NCBI GenBank assembly: GCA_021817625.1
Contig: JAKASY010000174.1
Span: forward strand, 1 to 5,476
Direction of reading: 5' to 3'
Source of the DNA: Bacillota bacterium
GTDB taxonomy: Bacteria; Bacillota_E; JAJZYS01; JAILZS01
DNA: 5,476 bases
Below are positions 1-5,476 of this stretch, piece after piece. A program made the translations under genes and the position numbers. The number at the start of each line of letters is the position of its first letter. Position 1 is the first letter of the stretch. The notes beneath the pieces are model-generated. The model did no database searches and was not told the DNA's origin. It saw nothing but the letters and a program-made list of their open reading frames with translations.

Positions 1-168
1 GTCGCGGTGCAAATGGAACAGGGCGGGGGCGAGCTTGCGCTTGGTGAGGTCGCCGGTCGCGCCGAAGATCACCGCCACGAACGGCATGGGCCGGCGCTCG
101 GCCCCGAGGCCGACGCTGAGCGGGTTGTCCTGCGCTGCCTGTGGCGCGAGCGTGCCCTGCGCCGTCAT
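1..168 (-). CDS. zwf: Glucose-6-phosphate dehydrogenase, N-terminal 56 residues (runs off the left edge)
   Basis: This enzyme oxidises glucose-6-phosphate to 6-phosphogluconolactone with reduction of NAD(P)+, the entry step of the oxidative pentose phosphate pathway in the cytosol. Only the N-terminus is present. Reading down from the ATG at 168, residues 31-50 are [20 protein letters not shown]. This is the family's first beta strand and dinucleotide-binding loop (G36-A-T-G-D40-L-T-K-R-K45). The preceding [13 protein letters not shown] (residues 15-27) matches the NPLxxGLxxER lead-in common in actinobacterial and cyanobacterial Zwf, which favours the ATG at 168 over the in-frame ATG at 87. 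The start has only a weak G-rich ribosome site (GGGGG at 180-176, 7 nt away). The ATG overlaps the TGA of a 30-codon upstream ORF as ATGA, so translation may be coupled. The gene lies 112 nt downstream of tal-pgi and is probably in the same transcript. The catalytic domain lies outside the window. Identification is confident from the motif; cofactor preference cannot be judged. Confidence 0.93.
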   Translation of the reverse strand, partial: MTAQGTLAPQAAQDNPLSVGLGAERRPMPFVAVIFGATGDLTKRKLAPALFHLHRD

Positions 169-257
169 CGCCCGACCCCCGGGGCCCGGCCCCGCAAGCC
201 GCCGTGTCGACGCCCGAGGGCCGTCCGCCGGCAGCCGTTCGCTCTGAGGCCGTGCAT
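165..257 (-). CDS. Possible 30-residue leader peptide upstream of zwf
   Basis: A short ORF runs from an ATG at 257-255 to a TGA at 167-165. It has a strong Shine-Dalgarno sequence, GAGGAGG at 271-265, with an ideal 7-nt spacer, clearly better than the site in front of zwf. Its stop overlaps the zwf start codon as ATGA, the classical layout for termination-reinitiation. The 30-residue product begins [11 protein letters not shown] and is rich in Arg (8) and Gly (8), with one Cys. It has no signal peptide or membrane segment and matches no family I recognise. It is out of frame with both tal-pgi and zwf. By inference it may couple zwf translation to ribosomes finishing tal-pgi, or sense ribosome stalling (two CGG codons in tandem at codons 10-11). 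The alternative is chance: in GC-rich DNA a short Arg/Gly-rich frame is cheap, and the GAGGAGG could simply load ribosomes near zwf. Confidence 0.35.
   Translation of the reverse strand: MHGLRANGCRRTALGRRHGGLRGRAPGVGR
181..193 (-). other. Small GC hairpin directly before the zwf ribosome site
   Basis: On the minus strand GGGGC-CGG-GCCCC can fold into a five-pair all-GC stem with a three-base loop. It abuts the GGGGG at 180-176, the only Shine-Dalgarno candidate for zwf, and lies 12 nt before the ATG. Alternative pairings of these G and C runs could occlude the site. No U-tract follows, so it is not an intrinsic terminator. It lies inside the 30-codon leader ORF, so a translating ribosome would melt it. 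In DNA this GC-rich such a stem can occur by chance. Confidence 0.25.
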
Positions 258-264
258 GCAAACG

Positions 265-271
265 CCTCCTC
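265..271 (-). promoter_or_regulatory. Strong Shine-Dalgarno sequence of the zwf-leader ORF
   Basis: GAGGAGG on the minus strand lies 7 nt before the ATG at 257 and 9 nt beyond the tal-pgi stop codon. It is the best ribosome site in the tal-pgi/zwf gap. It is about 97 nt from the zwf ATG, so it cannot directly serve zwf. It is the main reason for taking the short ORF seriously. Confidence 0.5.
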
Positions 272-280
272 GCCTACCGG

Positions 281-3115
281 CTATGCCTTGGTGCTGCCCG
301 CGTAGGTCGCCCGGCGCGCGGCCCGCTCGAACGCCTCGACCAGGGCGCCAAGGCCTGTGCCGGCCTCAAGGTCCAGCCTCACAAGGCGCCGGCCACGCCC
401 CTCGAGCGCCTGGAGGTCGCCCGCCGCCTGGGCCCGGATCAGGGTGGCGAAGCCGAGGCCGAAGCCCGGGATCGCCGGGTCGGACGCGCCCGCCTGGACG
501 ATCTGGACGAACATCCCCTCGGCCGGGCCGCCCTTGTGGAGCTGGCCCGTGGAGTGGAGAAAGCGTGGGCCGTAGCCGAAGGTCGTGGCCACCCGACGGT
601 GGTGGCAAACAGCCTGGCGAATGCGCGCTGCCGCCTCGTCGCCTGCGGCGTCCGGCGGGACGTAGGCCATGAAGGCGACGTAGTCGCTCGGCCCGCTCGT
701 CGCCAGGAAGTTGGCGAGCACCGCCTCGAGGTCCTCGCCCCGCGGATTGCCTGCCGCGGCCACCGCGACGGGGCCCGCCCGAAGGCGCGCGGGGGCCTCG
801 GGCAGCCGGCCGCTGTCGCCATAGGCCTTGAGCACGGCCGTGGTGTTGTCCTTGCTCTCCTGCACGTTGGGCTGGTCGAAGGGGTTGATGGCGAGGACAC
901 GCCCGGCGATCGCCGTGGCGATCTCCCAGCGCACGAACTCGCCGCCGAGGTCGAGGCTGTCCTTGAGCTCGATGCGCACCACCGGGTGGCCGGCCGCCTC
1001 GAGGGCCGCAAGGTGGCGCTCGGTCGACTCCCGCAGCGGGCCCACGGAGACGGCGGCGAACAAGCGGTCGTTGCCGTAGGCGTCGACCTCGAGGAGGGGC
1101 TCGCCGACGACGGGTACGATGCCCTTGCCCGCCTTGCCCGTGCTCTCGGCGAGCAGCTGCTCGGCCCAGTCGCCGAACGTAGCGACGCTACCCTCCGCGA
1201 CGATCGTCACCTTGTTGCGCCCCGCCAGGGCGGCGGCGCCGAGGACGGCGCCCAGGTAGGCGCCCACGTTGTCGGCCGCGGCCACGGCGGGCCCACACTC
1301 GGACGCCATGCGCAGGCCGCGGCCGAGCAGGGCGCGCACGTGGAGGCCCATGGCCGCGGCCGGCACGAGCCCGAACGGGGTGAGGGCGCTGTAGCGGCCG
1401 CCCACGTCGGGCAGGCCCGGCACCACGGAGCGGAAGCCCTCGCGTCGCGCCAGGGCCTCGAGGGACGTGCCGGGATCCGTGATGGCGACGAAGTGCGCCC
1501 CCGCCCCGTCCGCCGGCCCCATGGCCTCGAGCTCGGCCCGGAAGTAGCGGTAGAAGGCGTTGGGCTCCGTCGTGGAGCCGGACTTGCTCGACACGAGGAA
1601 GAGCGCGCGGCTAGGGTCGATCGCCCGCCTTAGCGCGGTCACGCTGTCCGGATGCGTGGTGTCGAGGACGTGGAGGCGAAGGCCGCTCGGCTCCGCCCCG
1701 AACGTCGCGCGCAGCACGTCGGGGCAGAGGCTGGAGCCGCCCATGCCAAGGACGACCGCGTCCGTGTAGCCGGCAGAGCGGCAGTCGGACGCCAGACGCT
1801 CGAACACCGGTAGCTGGTCGCGCATCTTGTCCGGGGCGTCGAGCCAGCCCTCGGCCGTGGGGATGAACCCAACGACCTTGGGGTCCTCCGAGTAGAGCGT
1901 GCCGTCCTTCGCCCACAGGCGGCGGACGGCGCCGGCGGCGGCGAGCGCGCCCAGGCCCTCCGCGACGGCCGCGTCGATCGCGCCGAGCGCGTAGACCGGC
2001 TCGGGCACGCCCCCGACCAGGACGGCGCGCTTGTGGCGAAGACCGTGCATGACCTTGTCGAACGAGTCCGCGAACGACTTCACGCCCTCGACCTGGAGGG
2101 TCTCGGTCACCTCGCCGAGGTCGACGCCGAGGCGCGCGAGGCCGTCGATCACCTGGCGCGCGTCGTCCAGGCCCCGGGTGACCTCGACCTCGGCGCGGCC
2201 GTGGTCCATGACCGCCTTCAGGGTGTCGGGCGGCATGGTGTTCACCGTGTCGGGCCCCACCAGGTTGTCGCAGTACAGGACGTCGGAGTAGGCCGGATTC
2301 TTCGTGCCCGTGGACGCCCAGAGCGGCCGCTGCACCCGCGCGCCCTTGGCCTTCAGGGCTGTGAAGCGGGCGTCGGCGAAGCGCTCCTCGTAGAGCGCGT
2401 ACGCGAGCTTGCCGTTGGCGACGCCCGCCTTGCCGCGCAGCGCCAGGGCCTCCGGCGTGCCGACCGCGTCGAGGCGCTTGTCGACGGCGGTGTCGACGCG
2501 GCTCACGAAGAACGAGGCGACCGAGGCGATGTGGTCGATGGGCTCGCCTCGCCCTGTGCGCTCCTCCAGGCCGGACAGGTAGGCCTCGATCACTTCCTGG
2601 TAGTGGGCGAGGGAGAAGATGAGGGTGACGTTGACGCTCACGCCGGCGGCGGTGAGGCGCCGGATCGCCGCCCAGCCGGCTGCCGTGGCGGGCACCTTGA
2701 TCATCACGTTCGGCCGGTCGACAAGCGCCCTCAGGCGCAGCGCCTCCGCCACCGTGCCCTCGCTGTCGTGGGCGAGGTAGGGCGCGACCTCGACGCTCAC
2801 GAAGCCGTCGGCGCCGCCGCTCTCCTCCCACACGGGGCGCAGGGTGTCGGCCGCGTGCTGGATGTCCTCGCGCACGAGATGGTCGTAAAGCGCCGAGAGC
2901 GGCGCCTCTGGGTCGAAGGCGGCGATGGCCTTGTCGTAGTCCTCCGAGCCGTCGATCGCCTTCTCGAAGATCGTCGGGTTCGAGGTCACCCCCCGCACGC
3001 CCCGGGCCACCAGGGCGGCGAGCTCGCCGTCCTCGATCAGCCCGCGCCGGATGTTGTCGTACCACACGCTCTGCCCGACGGCCAGGAGCGCCGCCAGGAC
3101 TCCCTTTGCGGCCAT
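281..3115 (-). CDS. tal-pgi: Bifunctional transaldolase / glucose-6-phosphate isomerase (Tal-Pgi fusion, 944 aa)
   Basis: This fused cytosolic enzyme carries out two reactions. Transaldolase moves a dihydroxyacetone unit between sedoheptulose-7-P and glyceraldehyde-3-P. The isomerase interconverts fructose-6-P and glucose-6-P. Residues 1 to about 360 are the transaldolase: GVTSNPTIFEKAI (42-54), the Schiff-base lysine K140 in MIKVPAT, NVTLIFS (162-168), SFFVSRVD (201-208) and WASTGTKNPAYSD (266-278). Candidate catalytic partners are D20, N46, E109 and T164. Residues from about 365 to 944 are a full-length isomerase: GMGGSS (457-462), the sugar-phosphate loop SSKSGSTTE (509-517), GGRYSALTPFG (572-582), the probable catalytic E657 in AESTGK, and K755 in the FDQPNVQESK segment. 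The ATG at 3115 is preceded by GGGGGG with a 7-nt spacer. The length fits the known Tal-Pgi fusion family. The gap to tkt upstream is 38 nt, so the two genes are surely co-transcribed. The join shows no internal stop, frameshift or good internal ribosome site, so this is a genuine fusion. Confidence 0.97.
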   Translation of the reverse strand: MAAKGVLAALLAVGQSVWYDNIRRGLIEDGELAALVARGVRGVTSNPTIFEKAIDGSEDYDKAIAAFDPEAPLSALYDHLVREDIQHAADTLRPVWEESGGADGFVSVEVAPYLAHDSEGTVAEALRLRALVDRPNVMIKVPATAAGWAAIRRLTAAGVSVNVTLIFSLAHYQEVIEAYLSGLEERTGRGEPIDHIASVASFFVSRVDTAVDKRLDAVGTPEALALRGKAGVANGKLAYALYEERFADARFTALKAKGARVQRPLWASTGTKNPAYSDVLYCDNLVGPDTVNTMPPDTLKAVMDHGRAEVEVTRGLDDARQVIDGLARLGVDLGEVTETLQVEGVKSFADSFDKVMHGLRHKRAVLVGGVPEPVYALGAIDAAVAEGLGALAAAGAVRRLWAKDGTLYSEDPKVVGFIPTAEGWLDAPDKMRDQLPVFERLASDCRSAGYTDAVVLGMGGSSLCPDVLRATFGAEPSGLRLHVLDTTHPDSVTALRRAIDPSRALFLVSSKSGSTTEPNAFYRYFRAELEAMGPADGAGAHFVAITDPGTSLEALARREGFRSVVPGLPDVGGRYSALTPFGLVPAAAMGLHVRALLGRGLRMASECGPAVAAADNVGAYLGAVLGAAALAGRNKVTIVAEGSVATFGDWAEQLLAESTGKAGKGIVPVVGEPLLEVDAYGNDRLFAAVSVGPLRESTERHLAALEAAGHPVVRIELKDSLDLGGEFVRWEIATAIAGRVLAINPFDQPNVQESKDNTTAVLKAYGDSGRLPEAPARLRAGPVAVAAAGNPRGEDLEAVLANFLATSGPSDYVAFMAYVPPDAAGDEAAARIRQAVCHHRRVATTFGYGPRFLHSTGQLHKGGPAEGMFVQIVQAGASDPAIPGFGLGFATLIRAQAAGDLQALEGRGRRLVRLDLEAGTGLGALVEAFERAARRATYAGSTKA

Positions 3116-3153
3116 TTCCGATCCCCCCAATTCCGTGCGGGCCGGACGCGCGC
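3116..3153 (-). promoter_or_regulatory. Short tkt/tal-pgi spacer with the tal-pgi ribosome site
   Basis: This 38-nt gap contains GGGGGG (3128-3123) 7 nt before the tal-pgi ATG, an acceptable Shine-Dalgarno sequence. There is no hairpin with a U-tract and no promoter-like pair of boxes. This supports one transcript through tkt and tal-pgi. Confidence 0.6.
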
Positions 3154-5169
3154 CTAGCGCCGTACCGCCGACCCCAGCACCCGCTGCGCCTCCGCGGTCA
3201 CGTGCTCCACCGTGAAGCCGAAGGCGGGCAGGATGTCCTCGATCGCGCCGGAGGCGCCGAAGCGGTCCACGCCGATCACGCGCCCGCGCTCGCCCACGTA
3301 GCGCTCCCAGCCGAATGCGCTCGCCATCTCCACCGCCACGCGCGCGGTGACGTCCGGTGGCAGGACGCTCGCCCGGTAGGCCTCGTCCTGGGCCTCGAAG
3401 CGCTCCCAGGAGGGCATGGACACGACGCGCGCCCGCACGCCCTCGGCCGCCAGACGCTCGCGCGCCCCTACGGCCAGCTGCACCTCGGAGCCGGTGGCGA
3501 GGAGCAGGATGTCCGGCCGCTCCTCCCGGCCGGCCACCACGTACGCGCCGCGGCGCACGCCCTCGAGCACGTCGACGCCCTCGTCCCGCGCGAGCACCGG
3601 CACCTTCTGCCGGGTGAGGACCAGGGCCACGGGTCCCTTCTCCTCCAGCGCGGCCAGCCACGCGGCGGCCGTCTCCGGGCCATCCGCGGGCCGGACCACG
3701 GTCAGGCCCGGCATCGCCCGCAGGGAGGCGAGGTGCTCGATCGGCTGGTGCGTGGGGCCGTCCTCGCCCAGGCCGATGGAGTCGTGGGTGAACACGTAGA
3801 TGACCGGCAGGCCCGACAGGGCGGCGACGCGGATGCTGCCGCGCATGTAGTCGGAGAACACCAGGAAGGTGGCGCCGAACGGGCGCACGCCGCCGTGGTA
3901 GGCCATGCCGTTCAGGGCGGCGCCCATGCCGTGCTCGCGCACGCCGAAGTGAAGGTTTCGCCCGCCCTCCGCGCCGGGGCGGACGTCCGGCTCGCCCTTC
4001 ATGTAGGTGTCCGTGGACGGGGACAGGTCGGCGCTGCCGCCGACGAGCTCCGGCACGGCGTCCTTGAGGGCCATGATCGTCTGGCCGCTGGCCGAGCGCG
4101 TGGCAACGGAGTCCCCGGCGCGGAACGCGGGCAGGAGACGCTCGAGGCCGTCCGCCAGCTCGCCCGCGCCCCCGCGCTCGAACGCCCGCGCCTCCACGCT
4201 GTGGCCGCGCCGGTACGCCTCGAAGCGCTCGCGCCACTCGTGCTCGGCCTTCTCCCCGGCCTCGATGGCACGACGGAAGTGACGCAGCACCTCGTCCGGG
4301 ACGTAGAACGTCGGCTCGAGCGGCCAGCCCAGGTTCTCCTTGGTGAGGCGGGCCTCGTCGGGACCGAGGGGGCTGCCGTGGGCGCTCGCGCTGTCGTGCT
4401 TGTTCGGGCTCCCCTCGGCCAGGTGGGTGCGCACGCGGATGAGCGACGGGCGCCCGCGCTCGGCCTGCGCCGCACGGATGGCGGCGGCGATCGCCTCGAG
4501 GTCGGTGCCGTCCTCGACCGCCTGCACGTGCCAGCCGTACGCCTCGAAGCGCCTCCCCACGTCCTCGCTGAACGCGAGCTCGGTCGGCCCCTCGATGGAG
4601 ATGTGGTTGTCGTCGTACAGGTAGATCAGGCGGCCCAGGCCGAGGTGGCCGGCGAGCGAGGCCGCCTCGGAGGCGACGCCCTCCTCCAGGTCGCCGTCGC
4701 TCACGATGGCGTAGATGAAGTGGTCGACGATGTCGGCCTCGCCCTCGATGTTGAAGCGGCCGGCCAGGGCGCGCTGGGCGATGGCCATGCCGACGCCGTT
4801 GCCGAAGCCCTGCCCGAGGGGCCCGGTCGTCGCCTCCACGCCCGGCGTGTGCCGGTACTCCGGGTGTCCCGGCGTGCGGCTGCCGAAGTGGCGGAACCCC
4901 CGCAGGTCGTCCAGGCTGAGGTCGTAGCCCGTGAGGTGGAGCAGGGCGTAGAGGAGCATGGAGCCGTGGCCGGCCGAGAGGACGAAGCGGTCGCGGTCGG
5001 GCCACGCCGGGTTTCTCGGGTTGTGCCTGAGGAAGCGGGTCCACAGCACGTAGGCCATGGGCGCGGCGCCCATCGGCATGCCGGGATGGCCTGCCTTGGC
5101 GTTCTCCACCGCGTCCACGGCCAGCATCCGGATGGTGTTCACGCACAGGCGGTCGAGATCGCTCGCCAA
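3154..5169 (-). CDS. tkt: Transketolase (671 aa, TTG start)
   Basis: This thiamine-diphosphate and divalent-metal enzyme transfers two-carbon ketol units between sugar phosphates in the non-oxidative pentose phosphate pathway, in the cytosol. The domains are an N-terminal ThDP/pyrophosphate domain (about 1-330), a pyrimidine-binding domain (about 350-525) and a C-terminal domain (about 540-665). Active-site residues fall almost exactly where E. coli TktA has them: H28 (AGHPG), H68 (GHGSML), H102 (PGHPE), GPLGQG at 116-121, the metal/ThDP motif D158-G with E163 and N188, H264 (HGSPLG), R358, S385, E412 (VREHGM), D470, H474 (GPTHQPIEH) and R520. The full length matches the family. I chose the TTG at 5169 because homologues begin near SDLDxLCVNTIR and because AAAGGGGGAGG lies just before it. 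The next in-frame upstream ATG (5241) would add 24 residues with no family resemblance. It is first in the minus-strand cluster, with a divergent gene beginning 94 nt away. The TAG at 3154 is 38 nt before tal-pgi. Confidence 0.97.
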   Translation of the reverse strand: MASDLDRLCVNTIRMLAVDAVENAKAGHPGMPMGAAPMAYVLWTRFLRHNPRNPAWPDRDRFVLSAGHGSMLLYALLHLTGYDLSLDDLRGFRHFGSRTPGHPEYRHTPGVEATTGPLGQGFGNGVGMAIAQRALAGRFNIEGEADIVDHFIYAIVSDGDLEEGVASEAASLAGHLGLGRLIYLYDDNHISIEGPTELAFSEDVGRRFEAYGWHVQAVEDGTDLEAIAAAIRAAQAERGRPSLIRVRTHLAEGSPNKHDSASAHGSPLGPDEARLTKENLGWPLEPTFYVPDEVLRHFRRAIEAGEKAEHEWRERFEAYRRGHSVEARAFERGGAGELADGLERLLPAFRAGDSVATRSASGQTIMALKDAVPELVGGSADLSPSTDTYMKGEPDVRPGAEGGRNLHFGVREHGMGAALNGMAYHGGVRPFGATFLVFSDYMRGSIRVAALSGLPVIYVFTHDSIGLGEDGPTHQPIEHLASLRAMPGLTVVRPADGPETAAAWLAALEEKGPVALVLTRQKVPVLARDEGVDVLEGVRRGAYVVAGREERPDILLLATGSEVQLAVGARERLAAEGVRARVVSMPSWERFEAQDEAYRASVLPPDVTARVAVEMASAFGWERYVGERGRVIGVDRFGASGAIEDILPAFGFTVEHVTAEAQRVLGSAVRR

Positions 5170-5172
5170 GCG

Positions 5173-5183
5173 CCTCCCCCTTT
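5173..5183 (-). promoter_or_regulatory. Ribosome binding site that fixes the tkt TTG start
   Basis: AAAGGGGGAGG on the minus strand ends 3 nt before the TTG at 5169. If the GGGGG core pairs, the spacing is 6 nt. No ATG or GTG lies in frame between this site and the conserved [12 protein letters not shown], so TTG is the only start that agrees with both the ribosome site and the protein family. Confidence 0.75.
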
Positions 5184-5250
5184 CGCTCGCACCGGTATGG
5201 TACCACCAATTCCCCGGCGGGCGGGCGGGGCCCCGGGGCATGCTCTGGCC

Positions 5251-5257
5251 GGGAGGG
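5251..5257 (+). promoter_or_regulatory. Shine-Dalgarno sequence of the divergent zinc-ribbon gene
   Basis: GGGAGGG lies 6 nt before the GTG at 5264 and 4 nt before an ATG at 5262 that is followed at once by TGA. The spacing favours GTG as the working start. An in-frame ATG at 5240 would place this site inside the coding region. Confidence 0.55.
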
Positions 5258-5263
5258 ATCGAT

Positions 5264-5476
5264 GTGACACGCATCCCCGGAGACTTTCCGAACGAGGGCC
5301 GCGCCCACGCCCAGGACCGGCGCAATACGCAGTCCTCGCCCGCGGCGGCGCCGTTCGAGACGCCGCCGATCGGCGCTCACCTGCGCTGCCCGTCGTGCGG
5401 CAACCAGGTGCGCATCGAGGAGATCGGCGGCGGCGAGATTCGCTGCTCGTGCGGTCCCATGCAGACGCTCGACGTG
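5264..5476 (+). CDS. Unrecognised protein with a zinc-ribbon-like motif, N-terminal 71 residues (runs off the right edge)
   Basis: I do not recognise the family. The frame is open from the GTG at 5264 to the window end. Residues 1-40 are polar and low in predicted structure, with Ala/Pro/Thr-rich stretches ([15 protein letters not shown]). Then comes [13 protein letters not shown] and, 15 residues after the second cysteine, IRCSCGP. The cysteines C42, C45, C61 and C63 form a CxxC-x15-CxC pattern typical of a small zinc ribbon, which could bind zinc or contact nucleic acid or protein. No signal peptide or membrane segment is present in the visible part. Whether this is a small stand-alone protein or the N-terminus of a larger one cannot be told. 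The start is supported by GGGAGGG 6 nt upstream; an in-frame ATG at 5240 would add eight residues (MLWPGGID) but has a poor ribosome site. Divergence from tkt does not by itself imply a role in sugar metabolism. Confidence 0.6.
   Translation, partial: MTRIPGDFPNEGRAHAQDRRNTQSSPAAAPFETPPIGAHLRCPSCGNQVRIEEIGGGEIRCSCGPMQTLDV

Larger units (their letters stand above)
5170..5263. promoter_or_regulatory. Divergent intergenic region expected to hold the tkt promoter and that of the plus-strand gene
   Basis: This 94-nt spacer separates two genes that start back to back, so promoters for both are expected here by layout. I see no convincing -35/-10 pair on either strand. The only AT-leaning patch is at 5195-5213; it holds TATGGT on the plus strand, TACCAT on the minus strand, and a perfect 8-bp palindrome TGGTACCA (5198-5205) that could be half of an operator or mere chance. 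The remainder is G/C runs: GGGGCCCC at 5227-5234 overlapping CCCCGGGG at 5231-5238. Confidence 0.4.

Noticed and set aside
250..262. TGCATGCA palindrome in the zwf gap and GCATGC (5238-5243) in the divergent spacer as a shared operator.
   Set aside because: The common core is only six bases and the flanks differ, so chance is the simpler explanation.
169..280. An intrinsic terminator between tal-pgi and zwf.
   Set aside because: GC stems are present but none is followed by a run of T on the minus strand, so read-through into zwf is more likely.
7..672. Plus-strand ORF of 221 codons spanning the zwf/tal-pgi gap.
   Set aside because: It overlaps two confident minus-strand genes and encodes a low-complexity Arg/Pro/Gly sequence, so it is a shadow frame.
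536..1633. Long plus-strand ORF antisense to tal-pgi (365 codons); a similar one lies at 2033-3157.
   Set aside because: Composition is Arg/Gly/Ala/His-rich with no recognisable motif, it is fully antisense to a confident gene, and it has the hallmarks of a GC-rich shadow frame.
2034..2048. The amino acids MHGLR occur both at the Tal/Pgi junction (residues 356-360) and at the start of the zwf leader ORF.
   Set aside because: The similarity covers only about nine bases (CATGCACGG) and flanking sequence is unrelated. It does not support duplication of a former pgi start.
4375..4420. Unusual loop in transketolase before H264 ([10 protein letters not shown]), differing from the E. coli NKAGTHDSHG.
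   Set aside because: Loop length is preserved and variation at these positions is common in the family; the catalytic His is intact.
3999..4475. Minus-strand ORF of 158 codons inside tkt.
   Set aside because: It is a Ser/Arg/Pro-rich alternate frame of the transketolase with no motif and no ribosome site that stands out.
3116..5380. The tal-pgi frame stays open upstream through all of tkt, giving an apparent 1699-residue ORF.
   Set aside because: The upstream part is an Arg/Gly/Pro-rich out-of-frame reading of tkt with no family resemblance. The real tal-pgi start is at 3115 with its own ribosome site. The openness comes from high GC, which makes stop codons rare.

Overview
The window is very GC-rich bacterial DNA. 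G and C dominate third codon positions, so several wrong frames stay open for hundreds of codons. It carries a central-carbon cluster read on the minus strand: transketolase (5169 to 3154), then a fused transaldolase/glucose-6-phosphate isomerase (3115 to 281), then the first 56 codons of glucose-6-phosphate dehydrogenase (168 down to the left edge). A divergent plus-strand gene enters at the right edge (from 5264) and encodes the start of an unrecognised protein with a zinc-ribbon-like cysteine pattern.

The order tkt - tal - pgi - zwf resembles the pentose-phosphate operons known from actinobacteria (for example tkt-tal-zwf-opcA in Corynebacterium), but here tal and pgi are one polypeptide. 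Fused Tal-Pgi proteins are a known family found in several GC-rich lineages. The phylum therefore cannot be fixed from this window; a GC-rich actinobacterium-like or uncultivated soil or sediment lineage is a reasonable guess. Together the enzymes link glucose-6-P, fructose-6-P, glyceraldehyde-3-P and the C4, C5 and C7 sugar phosphates. Zwf opens the oxidative branch, Tkt and Tal run the non-oxidative branch, and Pgi returns fructose-6-P to glucose-6-P so carbon can cycle for NADPH.

Layout from left to right: zwf 5' end (1-168, minus); a 112-nt gap (169-280) holding a 30-codon ORF with a strong ribosome binding site, whose stop overlaps the zwf start as ATGA, plus a small GC hairpin just before zwf; tal-pgi (281-3115, minus); a 38-nt gap; tkt (3154-5169, minus, TTG start); a 94-nt divergent intergenic region (5170-5263); and the 5' end of the zinc-ribbon gene (5264-5476, plus). 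No RNA genes, mobile elements, CRISPR arrays or convincing intrinsic terminators were seen. The enzymes are ordinary. The least ordinary features are the possible zwf leader peptide and the divergent unknown gene.
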